DNA of 8,763 nucleotides from Candidatus Brocadiales bacterium. Its GTDB lineage: Bacteria; Planctomycetota; Brocadiia; Brocadiales; Bathyanammoxibiaceae. Position 1 is the first letter of the stretch; each line of letters opens with the position of its first letter. Under the pieces are notes generated by a model. That model saw nothing but the letters and a program-made list of their open reading frames with translations, did no database searches and was not told where the DNA came from. The stretch lies in assembly GCA_030586765.1 (NCBI GenBank), contig JAUQZZ010000083.1, positions 1 through 8,763 on the forward strand, read 5' to 3'. Position numbers and translations under genes: made by a program. Of the stretch, positions 1-6,334 are shown piece by piece.

Positions 1-245
1 ATATAGACCTGGCATCCACAGTCCTTCTGAAAGAAGTCCACCACGGCCCTGGCCACAGCAGGATGGGTATTTACCGCCTTCTCAGGCCCCAGGGAGGAAG
101 AGAGGAGATTTACCTTTAGGAGCACCCTTTTTCCCTGGCCTACCAGCTTGTGGATACCATCCACTTTTTCTAAGGATTCCTTTACGGCGCTGTAAACCCT
201 GGGAACCTCGTACTCATCGCAGCGGACTACGGATACAGTGGACAT
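1..245 (-). CDS. DUF362 domain protein, N-terminal part (runs off the left edge)
   Basis: The first 81 codons of a gene reading leftwards out of the window. The start is ATG at 243-245 and the protein opens MSTVSVVRCDEYE. The family pattern is clear: an opening beta strand with an RCD motif (residues 4-10), a helix ending near G30, then GKRVLLKVNLL (38-48) and PEKAVNTHPAVARAVV (54-69). These match the N-terminus of DUF362 proteins, where the usual signature is LLKPNLL and THPAVV. The usual Pro of KPNLL is Val here (V45). Many DUF362 proteins carry a 4Fe-4S ferredoxin segment further on, but that part is outside the window. The molecular function of the family is poorly defined. No Shine-Dalgarno sequence precedes the ATG, and a TATAAT box lies only nine bases upstream, so the mRNA may be nearly leaderless. 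The gene follows the two radical SAM genes with a 49-nt gap on the same strand. Confidence 0.8.
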   Translation of the reverse strand, partial: MSTVSVVRCDEYEVPRVYSAVKESLEKVDGIHKLVGQGKRVLLKVNLLSSSLGPEKAVNTHPAVARAVVDFFQKDCGCQVY

Positions 246-254
246 AGTTTTCAA

Positions 255-283
255 ATTATACTATTAAAAATATAAAATAGCAA
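255..283 (-). promoter_or_regulatory. Predicted sigma70 promoter of the DUF362 gene
   Basis: On the minus strand a perfect TATAAT (plus coordinates 255-260) lies 17 bp after TTGCTA (278-283, four of six matches to TTGACA). The 49-nt gap (246-294) is very AT-rich. Transcription would begin about 2-4 nt before the ATG at 245, leaving no room for a ribosome binding site. This is seen by eye only; any AT-rich gap can give a chance match. Confidence 0.5.
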
Positions 284-294
284 GAAGCAGCAGT

Positions 295-1779
295 CTAAGG
301 GGTCTCCTCGCAGAGGTCCGGGAAGTGGTTAAGTTCTTCGGCACGGCGTACATCCCTCTGGAAGCGCTCCCACTCGGAGAGATTCTCGCCAAAGAGCAGA
401 TTCCTCAACCTGCTGAGGGGCCGCCAGATATAAGCTGTACAGAAGTACCAGAAGGGGTGATTTTTTATAAAGGTCTTGGTGGCCAACATGTTTTCATTGT
501 GGAGATTATTGTATTTCCACCTGAAGAATTGTATCTCTGTAGAGGAGAGATAGCGGGTTCTAATATTTGCCCAGAAGGTGTTGTAACGACTGTAGTCCTC
601 CTTGTTGGTTATGAGGTCCATCTGGAGCATCTCATCCCTTACGGGGGTTTTGGGGTAAGGGGTGAGTATCTGGTCTGCGTAGAAGTCTACATCCAGTTCC
701 TTCAGGAAGCTGTAGTTATTTGCGATGTCCTCCTCCGTATCCTCTGGATTACCCAGGATAATTCCTCCGGTTATCAGGATATTATTGTCATGGAGTTTCT
801 TTACGGCCAGGCGGGTCTTTTCCAGGATGTTGCCCTTTCTAAGTCTCTTGAGGTTCTTTTCTGAGGCGTTTTCTATCCCCAGGAAGACTATATGGAAGCC
901 AGCCTTTGCCATCTTTTCTGCCAGGGTTTCTGAGGAGGCTATACCACTGCTACTGGCCTGGATAATGTAGCGGATGTCGTTGTGGCCTGCCTCCACTATG
1001 GCATCGCAGAGTTTCTCGAACCTTTTTATGTCCAGGGCAAAATTGTCATCGGAAAAGATTAAATACCCTGTCCCCAATTTCTTGCAGTTGGTTATATCTT
1101 CTATTACCCTTGGGATGCTGTAGGTCCTGAAGCGCTTCCCATACATCTTATCCATGCAGCAGAAACTGCAGGGCATAGTACAGCCCCTGGAGGACTCTAC
1201 GATGTCCAGGATGTAGCCATTAAAGTGATTGCCTGACCACAGCCTCTTTGTCCTGTCAGGGAGTTTTATCTTTTCTAGGTCTTCAGGGGGCCTGGGTGGA
1301 TTATGGATAAAGCCGTCTCCCTGGCGATAAGACAACCCCAGTATAGTATCAAGGCCTCTTTTACCCTCCAGGGCCTCCAGGAGTTCACCAAAGGAGGACT
1401 CCCCTTCCCCCCTTAAGATGAAGTCAAAGGGGCGCGAGTCCTCCGTGAGGCAGAGCTCGTCGTAGAGCAGGGTGGCGTGGTAGCCCCCCAGGATTGTTAT
1501 AGTTTCTTTCTTTATCTTCTTGATGAGGGTGGCTATCCTCCTTGCCGTGGCAAACTGGAAGCTCATGGCGGAGAGGCCAACCACTTCTGGTTTATAGTCT
1601 TCCATAAGCCCTTGTATGGTTTGTTTTACTCCTTCCCTTCGCATGATGAGGTCTCCAATACGGACCTCGTGCCCCTGGATATTGGCTGCTATGGAGGCCA
1701 TGGCCATATTGGGTGGACGCCATCGCCTCAGGTTAAAATGGGGGGTGCAGTCAGGCATTGAGAGTAGTAGTACCCTCAT
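295..1779 (-). CDS. B12-binding radical SAM protein, second copy of a tandem pair
   Basis: A 494-residue class B (cobalamin-dependent) radical SAM enzyme. Residues 1-140 form a Rossmann-like B12-binding domain, opening MRVLLLSMPD, with GHEVRIGDL (36-44) and ILGGYHAT (96-103). No classic DxHxxG cobalamin motif is visible, so any cobalamin would bind base-off without the His ligand or not at all. The radical SAM barrel begins at about 190. C200, C204 and C207 form the canonical CxxxCxxC that holds the 4Fe-4S cluster, with another Cys at 208. FLGIEN (299-304) and ITGGIILGNPED (336-347) are typical later barrel motifs. The C-terminal segment after about 425 is aromatic and basic and differs from the neighbouring copy. 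The start lies one base beyond the TGA of the upstream paralogue (TGAGATG), so translation is probably coupled. The family includes methylases and C-C bond-forming enzymes; the substrate cannot be read from the sequence. Confidence 0.9.
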   Translation of the reverse strand: MRVLLLSMPDCTPHFNLRRWRPPNMAMASIAANIQGHEVRIGDLIMRREGVKQTIQGLMEDYKPEVVGLSAMSFQFATARRIATLIKKIKKETITILGGYHATLLYDELCLTEDSRPFDFILRGEGESSFGELLEALEGKRGLDTILGLSYRQGDGFIHNPPRPPEDLEKIKLPDRTKRLWSGNHFNGYILDIVESSRGCTMPCSFCCMDKMYGKRFRTYSIPRVIEDITNCKKLGTGYLIFSDDNFALDIKRFEKLCDAIVEAGHNDIRYIIQASSSGIASSETLAEKMAKAGFHIVFLGIENASEKNLKRLRKGNILEKTRLAVKKLHDNNILITGGIILGNPEDTEEDIANNYSFLKELDVDFYADQILTPYPKTPVRDEMLQMDLITNKEDYSRYNTFWANIRTRYLSSTEIQFFRWKYNNLHNENMLATKTFIKNHPFWYFCTAYIWRPLSRLRNLLFGENLSEWERFQRDVRRAEELNHFPDLCEETP

Positions 1780-1780
1780 C

Positions 1781-3256
1781 TCAATTTACCTGCGTCAGAC
1801 CAGTAAAATCATTAAGGTGGTTAAATCTATCCATCTCAGCTTTAAAGACATCCCTTTCCGTCTTACCTAGGGAAGCGACCAGGTCTTTTGTTCTGTAGTA
1901 GGGTCTTAGAGCAAAGACCCTCAGGAGGTGAAGGAGGGGGAATCTTGTCTTAAAGGCCGGAGTGGTCTTATAAAAGGTAGAATATTTCCGCTTGTACTTC
2001 CACTTGAGAAACTGCAGTTCCTCGGAACCAAGGTATCTGGTGCGAATATTGGCCCAGAAGCCGTTGTACTTGCGATAGTCGTAGAGATTGGTAACCAAAT
2101 TTGCCTTGAGGAGTTCCTCCCTCATGCCTGTCTTGGGGTAAGGGGTGATAATCTGGTCGCTATAAAAGTCTATATCATGCTTATCAAAGAACTCATAATT
2201 CTGGGCAATATCCTCTTCGCAGTCCTCAGGGTGACCAATAATCATCCCCCCGATAATAAGGATATTGTGCTTATGTAAGAGTTCTACTGCCTTCTTTGTA
2301 CGCTCTACTATGTTTCCCTTTTTCATTATTTTTAGGTTCCGTTCGGAGACGTTTTCTATGCCCAGGAATACCAGTTCAAAGCCTGCCTTGGCCATCTTTT
2401 CTACCAGGGTTTCTGAGGAGGCCATCCCCACGCTGCTTGCCTGCACCACATAGCAGATATCGTTGTGGCCGGCCTGAATAATGGCATCGCAGAGGTTTTC
2501 AAACCTTTTTACATCTAAGGTGATGTTGTCGTCAGCAATAGCTAGGTATCTTGCCCCCTGTTTCTTTGCATTCGAGATGTCCTCAATAACCCTTTCGATG
2601 GCGTAGGTTCTAAAGGTTCTGCCGTACATATGGTTCATACTGCAGAAGTTGCAGGGCATGGTACAGCCTCTGGAGGTTTCTACGATATCCAGGGCGCGGT
2701 TACCAAAGGTATAACCCGTCCAGACCCTATTGGTCCTGTTAGGTGGGGCTATTTGGGAGAGGTCTTCCAAAGGTCTTGGCTGGTTACGGACAAACTGTCC
2801 GTTTTGCCTGAAGGATAGACCTTTTATCTCTTCGTATTTAGCCTTGCCCTCTATAGCCTGGAGGAGCTCACCAAAACTCAGGTCGCTCTCCCCTCTAAGG
2901 ATAAAGTCAAAGGGTTCTGCCTCGCTACTGGAAGCGATCTCATCATGCATCAGGGTGGCGTGGTAGCCTCCCAGGACGGTCTTTATGTCTTTATCCAGCT
3001 CCTTGATAAAGGAGGCTATTCTCCTGGCGGTGTGGAACTGGAAGCTCATAGCACTGAGGCCAACCAGGTGGGGCTTATAATCCTTGAGGAGCTCCTCTAC
3101 GGCCCCTCTCAGTCGGTCTCTTACCAGGACCAGATCAGCCATATAGACCTCGTGGTTCTTCACGTTACCCGTGATGGAAGAAAGGGCCAGATTAGGGGCC
3201 TGCCACATCTTAAGCTGGGGAACCATGTCTGGCATGGAAAGAAGTAATATCCTCAT
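1781..3256 (-). CDS. B12-binding radical SAM protein, first copy of a tandem pair
   Basis: A close paralogue of the next gene, with the same layout. It has an N-terminal B12-binding-like domain (MRILLLSMPD, HEVYMADL, VLGGYHAT) and then the radical SAM barrel, whose cluster motif is RGCTMPCNFC. Counted from the ATG at 3256, the cluster cysteines are C198, C202 and C205. VFLGIEN and IIGHPED follow, and the tail after WKYK diverges from the paralogue. No DxHxxG motif is visible. Two in-frame ATGs exist, at 3262 and 3256. I prefer 3256 because AAGGG lies 7 nt upstream of it and it aligns with the paralogue's MRVLLLSMPD, whereas the 3262 ATG almost touches that site. Several stretches, such as GLSAMSFQF, are identical in both copies, so this is a duplication with divergence. 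A strong promoter lies just upstream. The substrate is unknown. Confidence 0.9.
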   Translation of the reverse strand: MRILLLSMPDMVPQLKMWQAPNLALSSITGNVKNHEVYMADLVLVRDRLRGAVEELLKDYKPHLVGLSAMSFQFHTARRIASFIKELDKDIKTVLGGYHATLMHDEIASSSEAEPFDFILRGESDLSFGELLQAIEGKAKYEEIKGLSFRQNGQFVRNQPRPLEDLSQIAPPNRTNRVWTGYTFGNRALDIVETSRGCTMPCNFCSMNHMYGRTFRTYAIERVIEDISNAKKQGARYLAIADDNITLDVKRFENLCDAIIQAGHNDICYVVQASSVGMASSETLVEKMAKAGFELVFLGIENVSERNLKIMKKGNIVERTKKAVELLHKHNILIIGGMIIGHPEDCEEDIAQNYEFFDKHDIDFYSDQIITPYPKTGMREELLKANLVTNLYDYRKYNGFWANIRTRYLGSEELQFLKWKYKRKYSTFYKTTPAFKTRFPLLHLLRVFALRPYYRTKDLVASLGKTERDVFKAEMDRFNHLNDFTGLTQVN

Positions 3257-3295
3257 ACCCATACCCTTGTCATCTGCTATTATCCCAAGGGCGCA

Positions 3296-3324
3296 ATTTT
3301 ACTAGTTTATGTGGGGACTTTCAA
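3296..3324 (-). promoter_or_regulatory. Predicted sigma70 promoter of the radical SAM pair
   Basis: On the minus strand TTGAAA (plus 3319-3324, five of six matches) is followed after exactly 17 bp by TAAAAT (3296-3301, five of six). It lies in the 150-nt gap between the LolA-like gene and the first radical SAM gene, giving a 5' leader of about 30 nt. This makes the radical SAM pair its own transcription unit. No convincing terminator is seen for the LolA-like gene in the same gap, so read-through is possible. Confidence 0.6.
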
Positions 3325-3413
3325 GTTTCCTTGGAGATTTTCTTGTGATTTCCACAGGAGACAGGCGGAAGCGAGACCTTTTTGGGATGAGAGTATGCCA
3401 ACAAAGACCTTAT

Positions 3414-4091
3414 CTAAAATGGCTCCACAACCTCAACCCCTTCAGGTACGACAAACTGAAAGAGGCTATCCGGGATAGACTTATTCATCTTTACGTTCTT
3501 TAACACAATGCGGTTTATGACCTCGCCCTGGCTTTCATAAAGTTCTATTTGGGTAGGCAACCAGAATCCCTCTTCTATCCAGAGCCTTATCTCTGAGTAC
3601 TGAGGAGAGGTTTCAGACTCTTTTGGGGTCAACTTCAGGATATAAAGCCCCTCCTTTTCCTCTGTATTTAGCATCTCTATGTAATAATTCTCCTTGGCCT
3701 TTTTTACGGAACCCTCGTAGCCGAACTCAAAGAAGTTCAGTTCCATGGTTTCCTCTTTGGCTATACGGTATTTCTCTACCTGTTTTGCCTCGGGACGGTA
3801 GACCCAGAGGTATTCTCCATCAGAGATGTCTAGCTCATCCCTAGGGGGTTTAAGCTCCAGGTGGAGCTTCTTAGGTTTTTTGTACCTTACCTTTCCTCGA
3901 GAGGTCTCCTCTTCTTCCAGGAGGAAGATGATTCTGGTGTAGGTGACGTCTGCCTCTATGGTCTTAAAGTCCTGACTTGCCTTGTCCACCTCTTCTAGCA
4001 GGGTCTCCAGGTCTTTTCTCTGAGCCGCCTCTAGTGGTACTTCTCCCAGGACGAGCAGAAAGAAAGGGATAAGAAAGAGTAGCCTGGCCAC
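3414..4091 (-). CDS. LolA-like outer-membrane lipoprotein carrier/sorting protein
   Basis: A 225-residue exported protein. Residues 1-22 look like a Sec signal peptide (Arg at 3, hydrophobic LLFLIPFFLLVLG core, cleavage probably near 22-24 after EA or EAA). The mature part has the LolA fold signature: a first helix that gives way to an Asp-Val strand (DFKTIEADVTYTR, 41-53), then RGKVRYKKPKKLHLEL (65-80) and SDGEYLWVYRPEAKQVEKY (90-108). A C-terminal portion with LWIEEGFWLPTQIEL (170-184) and IPDSLFQFVVPEGVEVV (206-222) completes it. Such proteins carry or bind lipids or lipoprotein acyl chains in the periplasm. Whether this is the true LolA or one of several LolA-like sorting proteins cannot be decided. 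The start is GTG, with AAGGGG 7 nt upstream, inside the end of the HAD gene. Only 2 nt separate the two genes, so they are co-translated. Confidence 0.85.
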   Translation of the reverse strand: MARLLFLIPFFLLVLGEVPLEAAQRKDLETLLEEVDKASQDFKTIEADVTYTRIIFLLEEEETSRGKVRYKKPKKLHLELKPPRDELDISDGEYLWVYRPEAKQVEKYRIAKEETMELNFFEFGYEGSVKKAKENYYIEMLNTEEKEGLYILKLTPKESETSPQYSEIRLWIEEGFWLPTQIELYESQGEVINRIVLKNVKMNKSIPDSLFQFVVPEGVEVVEPF

Positions 4092-4093
4092 AG

Positions 4094-4675
4094 CTAAGCC
4101 CCTTTCTCAATAATGCTTATGATATCAGAGAGGCTATCCAGGCAGAAATCAGCGCTGTGAGTCTCTTTCTCAGAGGGGCAGTCCTGTATAAGGAGTGCGG
4201 TCTTTGCCCCTGCGGCCTTGCCAGCAAGGATATCGAAGTGAAAATCCCCCACCACCAGGAGTTCCTCTGGTTTTACGCCCAGTTTTTTGCTCAGGAGGAG
4301 CACAGGATAAGGGGAGGGCTTGGGCGGGGCGTCGTCTCGGGTCAATATAGCATCAAACTTGAGCCCGTGCCTGCGAAGGATGGTCTGCACAGAGCGGCGG
4401 GAGTTGCGGGTAAGGAGTGCTGCCTTTAAGCCCTTTTTTTTCATATAATCCAGCACCTCCCTCACCCCTTCCCTTAACTCTGAGGTCTCTGCGGCCCGGG
4501 CCTCGTACTTTTCTAGTACTGCCAGGATTGTTTTCTTCCTGGGTTCGCCAACCGTCTCTATATATTCAAGGATAGGCTCGTCAGGAACCTCTGCCTCCCT
4601 GTTTATGGCCGCAAAGTTCACGTTAGATTTTGTGATGGTGCCATCCATGTCAAAAATTATCCCTCTAATAGCCAC
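4094..4675 (-). CDS. HAD-superfamily hydrolase (phosphoglycolate-phosphatase-like)
   Basis: A 193-residue cytosolic phosphatase of the HAD superfamily with all four motifs. Motif I is FDMDGT, with nucleophile D9 and acid/base D11. Motif II is LLTRN with T89. Motif III is the Lys of PPKP (K119). Motif IV is GDFHFD with D144 and D148, which hold Mg2+. The small helical cap lies between motifs I and II (about 15-80), as in the PGP/beta-phosphoglucomutase-like subfamily. The substrate is not predictable; a small phosphate ester such as phosphoglycolate is likely. The start is GTG at 4673-4675 with AAGGA 7 nt upstream. The next ATG falls inside motif I and cannot be the start. It is the first gene of a unit with the LolA-like gene and has a good promoter of its own. 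No functional link between cytosolic phosphatase and periplasmic carrier is evident. Confidence 0.88.
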   Translation of the reverse strand: MAIRGIIFDMDGTITKSNVNFAAINREAEVPDEPILEYIETVGEPRKKTILAVLEKYEARAAETSELREGVREVLDYMKKKGLKAALLTRNSRRSVQTILRRHGLKFDAILTRDDAPPKPSPYPVLLLSKKLGVKPEELLVVGDFHFDILAGKAAGAKTALLIQDCPSEKETHSADFCLDSLSDIISIIEKGA

Positions 4676-4712
4676 CCGCCAATCCTTTCTTAGAAATTTT
4701 TTATTTTCTCCA

Positions 4713-4742
4713 ATTATATGACTGCCACGTCCTCTTTTCCAA
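4713..4742 (-). promoter_or_regulatory. Predicted sigma70 promoter of the HAD-LolA unit
   Basis: On the minus strand a perfect TATAAT (plus 4713-4718) follows TTGGAA (4737-4742, four of six) with an 18-bp spacer, in the 90-nt gap after the cyclic-nucleotide-binding gene. The predicted leader is about 30 nt and contains the AAGGA site of the HAD gene. Confidence 0.55.
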
Positions 4743-4765
4743 TGGATGTGAGCACTCCACTTCTG

Positions 4766-5260
4766 CTAAGGCATGTAGCACTCTGGAAAAGTCTCTAGCT
4801 TTTCAAGGAGCTCATTTAGGGCCTTGGATTCATGTCTGTGGATCTCAGCATATTCTTTAACGTTTTCCAGGCGTATCATACTCTTCTTAGCCGCTTCCGC
4901 AGTTTGGTCTAACCTTTCCGCCAGGGTTCTCATCATTACTAAGGCAAAGTCTGTGTCAGTGCTTATAATTTGATAGAGACCTTTTTGGTCTACTGCATAT
5001 AAGGTACAATCGTCTAAGGTGAAAGCGCTGGCGTTACGCTTCCTGCCAGTGATTAGTGCCATTTCTCCAAAGTATTCATCAGGCTTGAGGATTGCTAGGG
5101 TTATCTCTCGGCCTTCTAAGTTTCTGGTTATCTGTACCTGGCCTGATTCTATAAAATACAGTATATCTCCCGGGTCCCCTTCGGAGAATATCTTACTACC
5201 CGCCTTGTAAAAGACCTCTTTGTAGGGTATCCCCTTTTGGGTTAGGTATTTACTAGGCAT
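4766..5260 (-). CDS. Stand-alone cyclic-nucleotide-binding domain protein
   Basis: A 164-residue soluble protein. Residues 14-105 form a cNMP-binding beta barrel: FSEGDPGDILYFIESGQVQI (25-44) is the classic first half, and FGEMALITGRKRNASAF (64-80) is the phosphate-binding cassette. That cassette carries the invariant FGE and an Arg (R75) placed to bind the cyclic phosphate. After the barrel comes a helix (about 104-122, LAERLDQTAEAA) resembling the dimer helix of CRP. The remaining 40 residues are charged and helical and end PECYMP. There is no winged-helix DNA-binding domain, which CRP/FNR proteins need and which takes about 70 more residues. It may bind cAMP or cGMP and act through a partner. 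The start ATG has AAGGGGG 10 nt upstream. The gene faces away from the nucleoside gene pair across a 204-nt gap. Confidence 0.87.
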   Translation of the reverse strand: MPSKYLTQKGIPYKEVFYKAGSKIFSEGDPGDILYFIESGQVQITRNLEGREITLAILKPDEYFGEMALITGRKRNASAFTLDDCTLYAVDQKGLYQIISTDTDFALVMMRTLAERLDQTAEAAKKSMIRLENVKEYAEIHRHESKALNELLEKLETFPECYMP

Positions 5261-5464
5261 TGTTTTTAAGCCCCCTTTTCAGCATCAAGGTGGCACCAGT
5301 TTAGCTCTCTTTGAGGCCTTGAATCTTACATTTTAAATAATGGCTTGTGCTATGGTATCAGATACGGGGGTTTTTTCAAGGCAGTATCAAGGAAGGTTGA
5401 CACCCCAGGGGGAGGGTGCTACCATATCTCTTGAATCTTGCTACACTTATTGTAAAGGATTCTC
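5261..5464. other. Divergent intergenic region with palindrome and inverted repeats
   Basis: The 204 nt between the minus-strand cyclic-nucleotide gene and the plus-strand phosphorylase. Besides the plus promoter listed separately, it holds an 11-bp palindrome GTATCAGATAC (5355-5365). An 8-bp inverted repeat pairs GCCTTGAA (5316-5323) with TTCAAGGC (5375-5382), and TTGAATCTT occurs twice as a direct repeat (5319-5327 and 5431-5439). A TAAAAT box (5330-5335) on the minus strand might serve the cyclic-nucleotide gene, but no good -35 accompanies it. No coding frame or recognisable riboswitch was seen. Confidence 0.5.
5397..5425 (+). promoter_or_regulatory. Predicted sigma70 promoter of the nucleoside operon
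   Basis: A perfect TTGACA (5397-5402), a 17-bp spacer and TACCAT (5420-5425, four of six) preceded by TGC, which makes an extended -10. Predicted transcription starts near 5432, leaving a leader of about 33 nt with AAAGGA (5454-5459) ahead of the ATG at 5465. The spacer contains a CACCC/GGGTG inverted repeat (5401-5405 and 5414-5418) that could be an operator. Confidence 0.6.
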
Positions 5465-6334
5465 ATGGCCACTGAATTTGCCGTCATTGGTGGTAGCCAG
5501 GCCTACGCCCTGATGGGGAAGGGTGCTATCAAGGGGCGGAGGCTGGGGGAGAGACAAACCCCCTTCGGCCCCTCTCAGCCCTTATATCTCTTAAGGGCAA
5601 ATACCACTGAATTCCTCTTCCTCTCACGTCATGGGGAGAAGGGCTACGAGGTCTCTGCCCCTTATGTGAACTACAGGGCCAACATCTTTGCCCTTAAGGA
5701 CGCTGGGGCAAGGAAGATAGTGGCATGGTCTGGTCCAGGGGCCATCAGCAGGGGTTTCTCCATAGGGCAGTATGTGATAGTGGACGATGTCCTGGACGAG
5801 ACCAGGGGGAGGTGTTCTACCTTTTTTGAGAAAGGGGGCCTTGGGTTTATAAGACAGAATCCTGTCTTCTGCCCCAGCCTGAGAAGACTCCTCTCCGAGA
5901 CCTTAAAGAGGCTTGAGCTGGGTTTTACAGACCAAGGCACCTATGTCTGCACCCAGGGTCCCAGGCTGGAAACCCCTGCAGAGGTCAGGAAGTACGCCTC
6001 CTTTGGTGGTAAGTTGGTAGGGATGACCCTTGTTCCTGAGGTCTTTCTGGCCAAGGAGCTAGAGATGTGTTACGCCGCCCTATGTTATGTATCAAATTAC
6101 GCAGAAGGTGTGGTGGACAGGCCCTTTCGGGCAGGGGAGCTCTTCGAAGGCCTTTCTAATAGTGAGGAGGGTCGTCGTGTTGCCCAGGCCGTGGCCCAGT
6201 TTCCCAGGGTCATTGCCGAGCTTGCTGAGGTATTAGTTAAGGCACAAGAGCCCTGCGATTGTGGCTCGGCCATGCAGCGCTACAAGAAGGAAGGAAGGAT
6301 AGGTGAGGATTGGCGGGCGTGGATAAAGACTTAG
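5465..6334 (+). CDS. MTAP/PNP-family nucleoside phosphorylase, probably 6-oxopurine-specific
   Basis: A 289-residue cytosolic enzyme that splits a purine nucleoside with phosphate. It shows the trimeric MTAP/PNP family motifs in order: IGGS (8-11) and SRHG (54-57; R55 and H56 hold phosphate), then VNYRANI (68-74). TQGPRLETPAE (163-173) and VGMTLVPEVFLAKE (185-198) follow. In adenine-specific human MTAP two Asp residues in the TDYD motif read the 6-amino group; here the same place is SNYA (210-213), with Asn and Ala. That change points to a 6-oxopurine nucleoside such as methylthioinosine or inosine. The ATG has AAAGGA 5 nt upstream. The 3' end overlaps the amidohydrolase gene, which could make exactly such a 6-oxo substrate. 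The 25-residue tail with CDC (264-266) is extra to the core. The exact substrate is inferred, not shown. Confidence 0.88.
   Translation: MATEFAVIGGSQAYALMGKGAIKGRRLGERQTPFGPSQPLYLLRANTTEFLFLSRHGEKGYEVSAPYVNYRANIFALKDAGARKIVAWSGPGAISRGFSIGQYVIVDDVLDETRGRCSTFFEKGGLGFIRQNPVFCPSLRRLLSETLKRLELGFTDQGTYVCTQGPRLETPAEVRKYASFGGKLVGMTLVPEVFLAKELEMCYAALCYVSNYAEGVVDRPFRAGELFEGLSNSEEGRRVAQAVAQFPRVIAELAEVLVKAQEPCDCGSAMQRYKKEGRIGEDWRAWIKT

Noticed and set aside
325..864. Long open frame on the plus strand opposite the second radical SAM gene
   Set aside because: Its protein has no family features and it lies wholly opposite a gene with clear conserved motifs; the same holds for the other opposite-strand frames within 1477-3247, 3623-4429, 5019-5210, 5671-5940, 6351-6836 and 7622-7864.
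3264..3291. CCCTTG / CAAGGG inverted repeat ahead of the first radical SAM gene that could hide its AAGGG ribosome site
   Set aside because: The predicted transcription start (about 3287-3290) falls inside the upstream arm, so the full stem would not form in the mRNA from that promoter.
4751..4783. Direct repeat AGCACTC at 4751-4757 and 4777-4783
   Set aside because: Only seven bases, one copy is inside the end of a gene, and nothing else marks a binding or insertion site.
5355..5376. GTATCAGATAC followed by GGGGG and a T run, resembling a terminator
   Set aside because: The palindrome leaves a loop too small for a stable stem, the G run sits between it and the T run, and no plus-strand gene ends here.
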